Shown: positions 41,092 to 49,374 of the stretch, one piece after another
How the letters are laid out: each line of letters opens with the position of its first letter
How positions within the stretch are numbered: the stretch's first letter is position 1
NCBI GenBank assembly: GCA_965263305.1
Contig: OZ253666.1
Location: 1,488,001-1,552,000 of the forward strand
Direction of reading: 5' to 3'
DNA: 64,000 nucleotides
Origin: MED-G105 sp965263305
GTDB lineage: Bacteria; Pseudomonadota; Alphaproteobacteria; Caulobacterales; Parvularculaceae
Program-made: the position numbers and the translations under genes
Notes under the pieces: generated by a model
The model's database searches: none
Seen by the model: the letters and a program-made list of their open reading frames with translations, nothing else
Told to the model about the DNA's origin: nothing

Positions 41092-41104
41092 TGAACGTTG
41101 TTCA
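41092..41104. promoter_or_regulatory. TetR-type operator 3
   Basis: TGAAC GTT GTTCA: third copy of the palindrome, 78 bp before the TTG start of the TetR gene. Confidence 0.75.
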
Positions 41105-41181
41105 CGCAAAGGAAAAATGCTAACCTACGAATCGGTTTGATTGCGCCATTCGTTTCGAATGCGGAAATAAGGAGGCGCCAA

Positions 41182-41901
41182 TTGGCAGATCGCCCTGTCA
41201 CGCCCGCAGATAACGTCACCCCGTTCGAAAGAGAGGCGTTAAGCGACGGCGAACGAACAAAAAAAAGTCCCAGCGCTGGTCGCAAGGGGTTTGACCCGGA
41301 AATGCGCACACGCCTGGTAGACGCAGCCTGCGCCATCATGGGGGAGGAAGGCGCCGATGGCGTAAAGGCCCGCGCCCTCGCCACCAGGGCCGGTATCGCT
41401 GTCGGGTCCGTCTATAACCTCTTCGCTGATCTTGACGAGGTCGTGCGCGCCGCGAATGGGCGGACCTATGACGACCTATACGCTGTGGAGACCGAGGCCC
41501 TGGAGACGGCGCGGGCCGCCGGCGAGGATCCGCGAGAGCAAATGCTCGCCCTCGCCCATGCGTATCTGGAATTCGTCAAAGACAATCAGCGGCGCTGGCA
41601 AGGCGTCTTGTCGTTCAATCGGCGCCAAACGGTTGCGCCGCCGCGCTGGTATCTGGAAAAAGAAATCGAGCTCTTCCGCATCATCGAGCGTGCGATCGAG
41701 CCCCTTCCGGGCGCCGCAGACCCAACACGCAGACGGCTCACCGCGCGCGCCCTTTGGGCCTCCATCCATGGCATCGTCACCATTGCGGTCGCGAACGGTT
41801 TTCTCATGCAACCCATTGAAGACGTTTGGGAGCAGATCAAGATCATCGTGAACGCCGTCGCGGCGGAGATGAAAGCGAACGATCGGTGCGATGCGGAGTA
41901 G
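41182..41901 (+). CDS. TetR/AcrR family regulator, probable repressor of pspA-yiaAB
   Basis: A 239-residue regulator starting with TTG at 41182, which has GGAGG 6 nt upstream. The frame is open to 41098, but the upstream part would overlap operator 3. An N-terminal disordered extension (about 40 residues) leads to the helix-turn-helix VKARALATRAGIAVGSVYNLF. The C-terminal domain includes HAYLEFVKDNQRRWQGVLSF and ALWASIHGIVTIAVANGFL, a TetR C-terminal type known from envelope-stress regulators. The divergent arrangement with pspA and three identical operator-like palindromes between them argues for direct autorepression and repression of pspA-yiaAB. Confidence 0.9.
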   Translation: MADRPVTPADNVTPFEREALSDGERTKKSPSAGRKGFDPEMRTRLVDAACAIMGEEGADGVKARALATRAGIAVGSVYNLFADLDEVVRAANGRTYDDLYAVETEALETARAAGEDPREQMLALAHAYLEFVKDNQRRWQGVLSFNRRQTVAPPRWYLEKEIELFRIIERAIEPLPGAADPTRRRLTARALWASIHGIVTIAVANGFLMQPIEDVWEQIKIIVNAVAAEMKANDRCDAE

Positions 41902-41982
41902 GGATCATACTTCGAATGCCAAAAACGGTGGATCAAAATAATCCGAAATTTGACTACTCAAGTGCGCAATCCTTATCTCCTT

Positions 41983-43038
41983 CTATAAATCCACACGACT
42001 GCGAATATTCTCGATTAAAGGCAGCACAACTGAATCGATGTCCTCAATGGCGGTATGCTCTGTCTCAAGATAAAAACTCGCGTCAGGGCCAAGTTCCGTA
42101 AGGTAGTACATATTCGTAGCGGCGCTTGAGGCATCGATGATTGCGCGATACATTTTCGTCTTTTGACCCTCAACAACTTTCTCCGCGCCGTAGGGCTCGC
42201 CAAGTGCTTTATCTTTAAACGTGATTTTAATGTTGAGACTTGGCTTCTCGTCCCAGGAGCGGCCAGGCAGGTCCTGGTGGAAACGCCATTCACATTCTGT
42301 GTTTTTCTGGCCGGCAAAATCACCGCCGGTGATATCGGCGATTTCACCGACGCCGAGAAATCCACGCAAGTGATCCCGGCTAAAAACGTCACAAACGCTA
42401 TACTCATAAATCCTGGCCGTTCTTACAGCGTCCGCGTCAGGCGAGAGCTTATCGAAATTAGAAAGCACCTCCCGCCCTGCGGTAATCATTGCATCCTTGT
42501 CGCCAGAAATCCCTAGACCGCCGATCGAAATTTGCTTTCCTTTTGACCAAAAATATAGGGAAACGGGATTCTCTTGCTCCTTAGTTAGATAATAAAAGAA
42601 CGCATCATCACCGATTGCATCGATGTCTTCATAACGCGCATCCTGGTCAAAACCGGCGCGACGGTCAGCGGGGTTATCATTGCGCTGATCTACGATTGAA
42701 ATTCCAAGACCAAAGGCGCGTCCGGCGGACCAGTCGCAACTGTCGCCACTTTTGTCGGTAAGCTGAATGCTTATCGCCCGCCGGTCTATTTTCATCGCCG
42801 CCGCATCACTGAGGAAAGGGCAATCTTGCGGATAAACGACTTTCGGCGTGGCGTTTCCGTTAACCCACGCGAACGGTATTGGATCCGTCGGCAATTTGTC
42901 CGAGTTTACCTCAAGCGCGGTTACCGCAACAATCGGCTCTTCACCAGGCGCCGCGTCCGTCACCGGCGCCTCCACAGATTCACCGCCGCCGCAAGCGGTT
43001 AATAAAGCGCCTATCGCCAACACAGTGGTTTTTTTCAT
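41983..43038 (-). CDS. lipoprotein with two DUF3558-like modules
   Basis: A 351-residue lipoprotein: MKKTTVLAIGALLTAC ends in a lipobox (LLTAC), followed by a Gly/Glu-rich linker. Two similar modules follow, each with a Cys at the start of a helix and a Cys-x-Trp about 30-40 residues later: CPFLSDAAAMKI...SCDW and CDVFSRDHLRGFLGV...ECEW. This matches the layout of DUF3558 domains known from actinobacterial lipoproteins; the assignment is by eye and not certain. Each Cys pair probably forms a disulfide. Monocistronic, convergent with the TetR gene. Confidence 0.7.
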   Translation of the reverse strand: MKKTTVLAIGALLTACGGGESVEAPVTDAAPGEEPIVAVTALEVNSDKLPTDPIPFAWVNGNATPKVVYPQDCPFLSDAAAMKIDRRAISIQLTDKSGDSCDWSAGRAFGLGISIVDQRNDNPADRRAGFDQDARYEDIDAIGDDAFFYYLTKEQENPVSLYFWSKGKQISIGGLGISGDKDAMITAGREVLSNFDKLSPDADAVRTARIYEYSVCDVFSRDHLRGFLGVGEIADITGGDFAGQKNTECEWRFHQDLPGRSWDEKPSLNIKITFKDKALGEPYGAEKVVEGQKTKMYRAIIDASSAATNMYYLTELGPDASFYLETEHTAIEDIDSVVLPLIENIRSRVDL

Positions 43039-43276
43039 TTTTCCCTCACGATCCCGTAGATACCGGATTCAGCGTTCCTCATGGGAAAAATGTATGCGCC
43101 CGATATCTTGCATCGTGTGAGGTAGGGCACAGCCTAGAGGCGGTTTCAGCTCCCTCACGAAATCGGCGGCTCAAGATCGCCAGATCCAAAAGCCACGTAC
43201 GGATCAACTATTCCACTTGGAATACATGGTTCAGCTGTGCAATTCGCACAGATCATTTTCCGCATCTGAGCCGCCC

Positions 43277-44713
43277 CTATCGCGCAATGTAAAGATCGCC
43301 AGAACCAGAGCCCGAGGACGATCGCGCCAACGGTGAGATATTCCAATCTGATTCTTCAACGGTAATATTATCGGCCAGAACCTCGATTTCATCTTCATGG
43401 TTGGGCGGAGAGGTAAGGCCAAATGTGGCGTGGCCGGTTTCAAGATAGACGCCGCCAGACACCCTTGCCGATATAGCTTTTAACAATAGGTCATAGCCTT
43501 GGCGGACCTCACCCTGGACCGATGCGGTCGTGTTTGCGGGAGGGACTGGCTGGTCATTTTGAATGACCAAAACACCCGCGTAAGGCCCTGATGTGGGAGC
43601 GCTCATTTGAAGTTCATCTACATCATTACGGATGATCGGGGTTTGCGGGCGACTCGAAAACGGGTTTGATGGAGAGCCCGAACCTGCGGATGAGGATGAG
43701 GATGAGGATGAGGATGAGGACGATGAAGACGAAGCCGATGAGGAAGAGGAACTACCGCTCCCATTTGATGAGACCGGCACTGAGCTGTCGCCCAGTTGCA
43801 GTGAGGATTCTGGTGTCGCGAGGTAAAAAGTGACGCCATCGGCGATCACGCGTGGGGAGCCAAGGACAGCCAGATGGAAGTTTGAGAAGATATAAAGGCC
43901 GGGTTCAAAAATGTACTCCCTGTGGCTGGCCGCCGTGGCAAAAACGCGAACGCCGTCTGCACAATAAACGCCAGGCTGGAATCTGAATGGCTGCCCGGAA
44001 GGACTACTCGACTCAAGATTTCTTAAACCATCAAAAGTGAAATCGCATGCACCGACTGTTGGTAGGGGGACGGTTGGCCGAACAATCGCATTTCGGTCGG
44101 CGCAATCCTCAACATCGGCAGTAGGTATTGCATTGACGCTATACCCTGCCCCCGCACAAATTCTATCGAAAGTCGCCGTGCTAGCATCTTCAGAAAGCGA
44201 GCCGACATTCCCGGCTACAGCGTGCAACTGACATTCAGGTCCGGCGATATCGGTGTTGGCTTCGATGCGGACGGCGCTGTCATTGTCGTCACCGAGCCCG
44301 ACAAGACATCCACCGGCGCCTGTTGATAACCGAGCCAAGGTAGATGCATCGGCGGATAGTTCCGGCATGCCCAGCACATTCAAGAAAAGTGTGTTGACAG
44401 ATGACGTTACTGTTAAATCCAGGCTGACGCCGTTGCTATCAGTGCTTAACCGTAAACTACTTATTTGAGCGTTTCCAATTGAACCCTCGGCTGCGAGCCA
44501 TTTATCCGCAATCCGACGTGCATCACTTTCACTGCTCGGGGCCTGACGCAGAGCAGCCAATGCCGCCATATCCGAAATTTCTTGAATTTTTTCTCGCGCT
44601 ACCCAAGCTCTCGCATAGTCTACGGAAATCCCCGCACTGACGATAATTAATATTAGTGCGAATGAAAATAGTATTGAGATATTCCCATCAATTGATTCGT
44701 AGATGTTTTTCAT
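43277..44713 (-). CDS. TadE/TadG-like pseudopilus-type membrane protein with poly-Ser linker
   Basis: A 478-residue protein. The N-terminus is the TadG-like transmembrane region: DGNISILFSFALILIIVSAG, then SVDYARAWVAREKIQEISD and AALAALR, typical of Tad/Flp pilus-associated proteins. The exported part holds a beta-rich domain with several Cys (PECQLHAVAG, FDRICAGAG, VEDCADRNA, VGACDF) and a Ser-rich linker of about 30 residues encoded by a six-base repeat (43687-43722). It ends with a beta domain. No tad secretion genes are near, so the partner apparatus lies elsewhere or is absent. The ATG at 44713 is chosen; a frame to 44746 exists. Confidence 0.8.
   Translation of the reverse strand: MKNIYESIDGNISILFSFALILIIVSAGISVDYARAWVAREKIQEISDMAALAALRQAPSSESDARRIADKWLAAEGSIGNAQISSLRLSTDSNGVSLDLTVTSSVNTLFLNVLGMPELSADASTLARLSTGAGGCLVGLGDDNDSAVRIEANTDIAGPECQLHAVAGNVGSLSEDASTATFDRICAGAGYSVNAIPTADVEDCADRNAIVRPTVPLPTVGACDFTFDGLRNLESSSPSGQPFRFQPGVYCADGVRVFATAASHREYIFEPGLYIFSNFHLAVLGSPRVIADGVTFYLATPESSLQLGDSSVPVSSNGSGSSSSSSASSSSSSSSSSSSSSSAGSGSPSNPFSSRPQTPIIRNDVDELQMSAPTSGPYAGVLVIQNDQPVPPANTTASVQGEVRQGYDLLLKAISARVSGGVYLETGHATFGLTSPPNHEDEIEVLADNITVEESDWNISPLARSSSGSGSGDLYIAR
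43687..43722 (-). repeat. in-frame hexanucleotide repeat encoding serine
   Basis: GATGAG-type units are repeated about five times in a row on the plus strand (TCC TCA serine codons on the coding strand). Slippage would change serine number in steps of two without shifting the frame. Confidence 0.7.
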
Positions 44714-44746
44714 CTTCGTTGATCCTTCAATGACCTCCTCATCCAA

Positions 44747-45183
44747 ATCAACAAATCATCAAAACAACTTAAACTTGTATTTAAATTTTTACTTTATTTA
44801 CTTTTAACCATAATATTTGGCGCATCATCGCACTGGTCTAATTTTGGTACTCCCATGGGCGGATTAGCGGCGAGGCTCGGAGCGGTGTTCATCGCCCCAC
44901 CATGGAACTGGTCACCATCGTCGGAGCCGCCTTGGGAACGTTTTTATCGCGCGCGCATAAAACCGGATAACGCCGCAGTGAAGGTGCTTGCGGTGTACCG
45001 GCTTGTTTTTTCGGCGTTTGGCATGGTCGCCATCGCTTGGTTCCGGCCAGCCCGGATCCTCCCAACCTTGATTCCTTCTGGCCTTGCGCTATAAGCCTCG
45101 CTTCCCCGAAAGGGGCTCTCCTTATTTTGGAGTAGTGAGCAGTCGTCGGGCTTCATGGGTATGCCTTGGCGATATTGGATTTC
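44747..45183 (+). other. gene-free stretch before rpmI
   Basis: Roughly 440 bp with no supported gene. The left 90 bp is AT-rich and presumably holds the TadG-like gene promoter on the minus strand. The rest is probably the rpmI promoter and leader. An open frame at 44855-45094 (plus) has no conserved features and is not called. Confidence 0.4.
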
Positions 45184-45199
45184 GGGCGCGAGAGCGCCC
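45184..45199 (+). promoter_or_regulatory. GAGA-tetraloop hairpin in the rpmI leader
   Basis: A 6-bp stem GGGCGC/GCGCCC closed by GAGA, ending 6 bp before the ribosome site AGAAGGA of rpmI. L20 represses its own operon in other bacteria through leader structures; whether this stem takes part is unknown. Confidence 0.35.
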
Positions 45200-45217
45200 C
45201 TTAGAAGGAAAATCGAA

Positions 45218-45418
45218 ATGCCCAAGATGAAGACAAAGTCTGGCGCTAAAAAGCGCTTTAAAATGACCGCCTCAGGCAAAGTGAAACATGGCGTCGCTGG
45301 CAAGCGCCACGGCATGATTAAACGCACGCCGAAGCAAATCCGCCAAAATCGCGGCATGGATGTGTTGAGCGACCAGGACGCCCGCATCGTCAAAAAATAC
45401 ATGCCCTACGCGCGCTAA
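45218..45418 (+). CDS. rpmI: 50S ribosomal protein L35
   Basis: A 66-residue basic ribosomal protein, unmistakable from MPKMKTKSGAKKRFKMTASG, GKRHGMIKRTPKQIRQNRG and the end YMPYAR. The ATG at 45218 follows AGAAGGAAAAT. It is followed 12 bp later by rplT. The usual infC partner is absent from this locus, as in a number of alphaproteobacteria. Confidence 0.98.
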   Translation: MPKMKTKSGAKKRFKMTASGKVKHGVAGKRHGMIKRTPKQIRQNRGMDVLSDQDARIVKKYMPYAR

Positions 45419-45430
45419 GGAGGTCATCAG

Positions 45431-45787
45431 ATGTCACGAGTGAAAAGAGGCGTTACCGCCCACGCCCGCCACAAAAAAGTTATCAAGAACGCGAAAGGCT
45501 ATTACGGTCGCCGGAAGAATACCTTCCGCGTCGCAAACCAGGCCGTCGAGAAAGCCGGCCAATACGCCTATCGCGATCGCCGCGCCAAGAAACGCAACTT
45601 CCGCGCGCTTTGGATCCAGCGTATCAACGCAGCGACCCGCGAACATGGATTAACCTATTCGCGCTTCATCGCCGGCCTGACCCAAGCTGGCATCGAGGTT
45701 GATCGCAAGGTCCTGTCGGATATCGCGATTAAAGAGCCTGCCGCTTTTGCCGCGATCGTTGAAAAGGCAAAGGCCGCGCTGGCTTAG
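45431..45787 (+). CDS. rplT: 50S ribosomal protein L20
   Basis: A 118-residue protein binding 23S rRNA early in assembly and, in other bacteria, repressing the rpmI-rplT mRNA. Motifs are MSRVKRGVTAHARHKKVIK, AKGYYGRRKNTFRVANQAVE, RRAKKRNFRALWIQRINAA and LTYSRFIAGL. Cotranscribed with rpmI. A strong terminator follows 25 bp after the stop. Confidence 0.98.
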   Translation: MSRVKRGVTAHARHKKVIKNAKGYYGRRKNTFRVANQAVEKAGQYAYRDRRAKKRNFRALWIQRINAATREHGLTYSRFIAGLTQAGIEVDRKVLSDIAIKEPAAFAAIVEKAKAALA

Positions 45788-45811
45788 CAATTTAAAACGT
45801 TTGAATTTTGG

Positions 45812-45845
45812 AAAAGCGCCGCCCCGCAGCGGCGCTTTTTCTTTT
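45812..45845 (+). terminator. terminator of rpmI-rplT
   Basis: An 11-bp perfect stem (45812-45822 with 45829-45839), loop CCCGCA, followed by a T-rich run (TTTTTCTTTTCT). Confidence 0.9.
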
Positions 45846-45913
45846 CTCGACGCAAAGAAACCAACGCTTCACCGAATGCGCGGCGCAATTCAGTTTCGAT
45901 CAATAGCCGCCCG

Positions 45914-46492
45914 CTAAGACTGACCTGCCGTCAAAATTTCATCAACAAACAACTCGAAGCGGTCCTGCCCCCAAAATTTCTGATCGCCCACAACGCCAAA
46001 GGGCACACCAAAGACGCCGTCCTGCTTGATGAGTTCCCGATACTCCTGCAACACCGCATCGATTGATGGGTCCTCTTGGGCGGCGGCGACATTCTCGCTG
46101 TTCCAGCCGGCGCTCTTCGCCGCTTCCCTGAGGACATCAAGATTGGAAACATCCTTCCCCTCGCCCCAGCGGGCGTCGCTCACCGCAATGGCGAAGTCGA
46201 TTCCCAGATTTTCCCGCTCGGCCGCGACCAACGCGCGATTTGCGGGGGTGAAATCCACATCAAAGAGGCGCGGCGGCAACATCGGCAATCCCATCCGCAT
46301 GGTCATGCGCGGCGCGTCTTGCATGTAATACCGCATTTTCAATTTATTCTGGGTAGGATCGTTAAACGCAACCCCTTCCGGCGGCCCTGTAAACGGTATA
46401 ACTGGCGTCGTGATCCCGGCGCGCTTGATTATATGCAAACCAAGGCGCGAATAAGGACTGCGAAAGCTGTGATAAACGCGGGGTTCTGACAT
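45914..46492 (-). CDS. DsbA-family/HCCA isomerase-like thioredoxin-fold protein
   Basis: A 192-residue protein of the 2-hydroxychromene-2-carboxylate isomerase/DsbA superfamily. The N-terminus MSEPRVYHSFRSPYSRLGL has SPYS in place of the CXXC of true oxidoreductases, so it is not a disulfide enzyme. The cis-Pro loop is VFGVPFGVVGDQKFWGQDR, typical of HCCA isomerases and kappa-class GSTs. The pathway is unknown, with no aromatic-degradation genes nearby. The ATG at 46492 is chosen over 46537. Confidence 0.85.
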   Translation of the reverse strand: MSEPRVYHSFRSPYSRLGLHIIKRAGITTPVIPFTGPPEGVAFNDPTQNKLKMRYYMQDAPRMTMRMGLPMLPPRLFDVDFTPANRALVAAERENLGIDFAIAVSDARWGEGKDVSNLDVLREAAKSAGWNSENVAAAQEDPSIDAVLQEYRELIKQDGVFGVPFGVVGDQKFWGQDRFELFVDEILTAGQS

Positions 46493-46572
46493 AAACGCTC
46501 CGTCAAATTTTCTGATGGCGCGCTTCGACCGCGTCATTCAAATCACCATCTCTGGTTGCGCGTAGCGGCGCT

Positions 46573-48045
46573 TCATCGCCGCCAAAACGCCGGCGAGAAC
46601 AACACAAACAAGGTAAAAAACTCAAGTCGCCCAAGGAGCATACCCACGGCCATCAACCATTTAGCGCCGTCAGGCAGGGAAGCGAAGTTCCCCGCCGGCC
46701 CGACAACGGGCCCAAGCCCCGGCCCCACATTCGCCACCGCCGTACCCGCCGCGGAGATCGCCGTAATCGGGTCCAGATCAAAAGCGGCGAGCAACACGGC
46801 AAGGGTTGCGAATGTCGCGAAATAGACGAAAAAGAAGCTCAGGACAGAGACAAAAATATCATCGGAAATCGGCCGTCCATTGTACCGCGCAACAAAAACA
46901 CCACGTGGATGGGCGAGGCGCCGCGAATAGAGCCGCAGCGCGGCGAGCGCCACCTGAATTCGGAAAATTTTCAATCCGCAGGAGGTGGAGCCAGCGCACC
47001 CGCCCATGAACATCATGCAAAAGAAAAACCCAACAGCAAAAGCACCCCAACCATCATAGGGGGCGGTCGCATACCCCGTCCCCGTCAGTACCGAGACAAC
47101 ATTAAAGAAGGCAAGCCTGAACGCGGTGAAAATCGTGACATCGAATCGCGCATACACATAGATCAGCATAATGAAGGTGAACAACGTGACAGCAGCGAGG
47201 AAGAACTGCACCTGGCTATCGCTGAACAACCGGCCAGTTTCGTTGCGCAAAATCGCGACCATATACAGACCGAACGGCAGACTGCCGATGATCATGAAGG
47301 TGCATACCACCAAATCAATCGGCGCATCGCCCGTAGAAAGAAACGCGCCCAACGACGCGTCCTTGGTCGAAAACCCGCCCGTCGCCACCGTCGTCATCGC
47401 GTGATTGATCGCATCGAAGGGCGACATCCCGCAGGCCCAGAGAAGAAAGAAGCAAAGAACGGTCAATCCAGTGTAAATGAGCGAGAGATAGAGGGAGTAC
47501 TGCCCCGCGCTCGCGACGAATTTCTCCGTCGTATCCCAGGCTTCACTCTTAAAAATCTGCATGCCGCCGACTTTCAGCGCCGGCAACACGGCAAAGGCCA
47601 TAATGATGATCCCCACGCCGCCGAACCATTGCAGCATGGAACGCCACAACAGCAAGCCGGGCGGCGCGGTATCAAGGCCGGTGATCACGGTTGAGCCCGT
47701 GGTCGTGAGCCCGGACATGGCCTCAAAAAAGGCGTCGGTATACGAGAGATCCAAGACCCCAAGCCATAGTGGCAGCGCCGCCACCGCCACCAGCGCGATC
47801 CATGTCGACGCGGTGAGCAAAAATCCCTGACGGATGCTGATCGCCGAGATCGCGCCCCAGGAGGCGACCATCGCGCCGCCGCCGGCAAACATGCACATGA
47901 TTGCGGCCGAGGCGAAGGCGGTCCAATTTTCGCGGTCTGAGGCGTTCTGGGCGAGGAGATCCGCTGTCATGGGGATCAACATGGCCGCGCCCAAGATCGC
48001 CACGAGGGCGCCGGTGACGAGTAAGACGGGACGGATATTCGGCAT
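46573..48045 (-). CDS. trkH: TrkH-type potassium transporter
   Basis: A 490-residue integral membrane protein with about ten helices. The four selectivity-filter-like P loops include SGLTTTGSTVITGLD and TTVATGGFSTKDASLG, then LTGTGYATA and AGTAVANVGPGLGP. The family takes up K+ together with a cytosolic TrkA subunit that is not encoded here. The N-terminus IRPVLLVTGALVAILGAAML fits the first helix. Confidence 0.92.
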   Translation of the reverse strand: MPNIRPVLLVTGALVAILGAAMLIPMTADLLAQNASDRENWTAFASAAIMCMFAGGGAMVASWGAISAISIRQGFLLTASTWIALVAVAALPLWLGVLDLSYTDAFFEAMSGLTTTGSTVITGLDTAPPGLLLWRSMLQWFGGVGIIIMAFAVLPALKVGGMQIFKSEAWDTTEKFVASAGQYSLYLSLIYTGLTVLCFFLLWACGMSPFDAINHAMTTVATGGFSTKDASLGAFLSTGDAPIDLVVCTFMIIGSLPFGLYMVAILRNETGRLFSDSQVQFFLAAVTLFTFIMLIYVYARFDVTIFTAFRLAFFNVVSVLTGTGYATAPYDGWGAFAVGFFFCMMFMGGCAGSTSCGLKIFRIQVALAALRLYSRRLAHPRGVFVARYNGRPISDDIFVSVLSFFFVYFATFATLAVLLAAFDLDPITAISAAGTAVANVGPGLGPVVGPAGNFASLPDGAKWLMAVGMLLGRLEFFTLFVLFSPAFWRR

Positions 48046-48143
48046 GTTCGAGCTTCGCCCGGCAAAAACGCGCCTGACGGTTGGCGCCTCACCCTGCGTT
48101 GATGACTAAATCGATCGACGCGGGACACCCTAAAGCGGGTTGA

Positions 48144-48563
48144 TTAATGAATTTGTCGCCGTTCGTGAGGACTGTCGAGCGAGAACGCCGGGATCGAAAC
48201 TTCGAAATTCTCTCCCTCCGACGTCTCCATGCCATACCGGCCCACCATCAAGCCGGACGGCGTATTTAGTGGCGCGCCCGAGGTATACTCAAAGCCTTCG
48301 CCCGGGCGAATAACGGGCTGTTCGCCGACAACCCCGTCGCCCTTCACTTCTTCGGTCTGGCCCATCTCATCGGTGATCAGCCAATGGCGCGTTTTTAAGC
48401 GCACGATCTCTTCCGAGCCGTTTTCGATACGCACCGTGTAGGCCCAGACGAAATGGCCCTCCTCCGGATCAGACTGATCCTCCAGGAACATCGGCTCTAC
48501 CCGAACGCGGATGCCTCGAGTGATTTTCTCGTACTGCATCAGTTCCATCTCGACCGCATCCAT
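48144..48563 (-). CDS. apaG: ApaG domain protein
   Basis: A 139-residue cytoplasmic protein of the ApaG family (Ig-like fold), linked to Co2+/Mg2+ efflux phenotypes and phosphate compound binding in other bacteria. Family signatures are RGIRVRVEPMFLEDQSDPEE, VWAYTVRIEN, LKTRHWLITDEMG and EYTSGAPLNTPSGLMVGRY. The ATG at 48563 has GGAG 9 nt upstream; a GTG at 48578 is possible. It is upstream of trkH on the same strand (98 bp). Confidence 0.94.
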   Translation of the reverse strand: MDAVEMELMQYEKITRGIRVRVEPMFLEDQSDPEEGHFVWAYTVRIENGSEEIVRLKTRHWLITDEMGQTEEVKGDGVVGEQPVIRPGEGFEYTSGAPLNTPSGLMVGRYGMETSEGENFEVSIPAFSLDSPHERRQIH

Positions 48564-48578
48564 TACAATCGGCTCCAC

Positions 48579-48888
48579 AATGCGTCCCTTTAACTCTCGG
48601 CGCCCACATCCAGGTAATCGTTCGTGACCACGTTACCATTGGCTTCGCATAAATGAAAACGCCGTTGTTCCGATTAGCCTGTTCCCATTGGCGGCATCGT
48701 TCTTACACAGCGTACTGCGGACAGGGCGTCGTCAACAAGACGGTATTTTTCCGCCTATGATCGCGGGGCGCGTGCAACGGCTAGAATCGGGCGGCCGCGA
48801 GCCTCGCCAACGGCGCGCTTAGGCGTTATTCTAGTGTTTCGATCTCATCGCTGATGCGATGGAAGCCTATGCTAAGGATAGCATTGTC
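48579..48888 (+). other. gene-free stretch between apaG and the NTR-like gene
   Basis: A divergent intergenic region. It contains a hairpin CATCGC TGAT GCGATG (48846-48861) and an inverted pair CTAGAAT/ATTCTAG about 40 bp apart near 48.78-48.84 kb. Promoters for both flanking genes should lie here; none is clear. Confidence 0.35.
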
Positions 48889-49329
48889 ATGCTTTTAGCC
48901 GCCGTGCTTTTGGCGCAAGCCACGATAAATTTACAAGGCGACGTTCGCGTCCCCGCGCCGGAAACCGCTGCCCCGCCGCCCCCAACGACGGAGGCGTATG
49001 TTGAGGATCCGTATCGCTTGTGCATCTGCCCAGCGACGCCGCCCGATGATGTTGTGACATTCTTAGGCTCGCCAAAGGACGCAGAGCTGAGCCTCGCCCC
49101 CGATGGGCTAAGCGTCCTGCCCCGCCAAGCCACGATTTTCTCTGTGTTGGACGATCAAAAAGCGGCGCTCGGCGAAGAGGTGAAGGTCTGGCATGTAACG
49201 AAACCCGCCGATTGCGGTCTCACCTTCGAATACGGCAAACGCTATCAGGTGAACGCGACACGGGTCGACGGAGCGTTAGAAACCAGCTGGTGTCTGGATC
49301 CGCGCCGCCCGAAACCAGCAACCCCATGA
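48889..49329 (+). CDS. exported protein with NTR/TIMP-like domain
   Basis: A 146-residue secreted protein. A signal peptide (MLLAAVLLAQA) is followed by a Pro-rich linker (APETAAPPPP). The domain begins with CICP, has VTFLGSP and FSVLDDQKAALGEEVKVWHV, then ADCGLTFEYGKRYQVNA and a final TSWC. This order (C-x-C start, CG near the end of a strand, then G..Y.V.A and a last C) is the pattern of NTR domains, as in TIMPs and bacterial homologues of unknown role. Four Cys can make two disulfides. The ATG at 48889 is chosen because the signal sequence starts there; the frame is open to 48859. Confidence 0.65.
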   Translation: MLLAAVLLAQATINLQGDVRVPAPETAAPPPPTTEAYVEDPYRLCICPATPPDDVVTFLGSPKDAELSLAPDGLSVLPRQATIFSVLDDQKAALGEEVKVWHVTKPADCGLTFEYGKRYQVNATRVDGALETSWCLDPRRPKPATP

Positions 49330-49374
49330 CCGCCTAAACCCTCAATCCGCACTGAGATGGGGAGTGTGTTCGCG

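Noticed and set aside
43687..43722. Short tandem repeat as a possible CRISPR array
   Set aside because: Six-base units without spacers, inside a coding region and in frame.
44855..45094. A 79-codon plus-strand frame before rpmI
   Set aside because: No conserved content, no ribosome site and a composition like non-coding leader.
46909..47694. A 261-codon plus-strand frame opposite trkH
   Set aside because: Very rich in Arg, His and Glu as expected for an antisense shadow of a membrane-protein gene, and no ribosome site.
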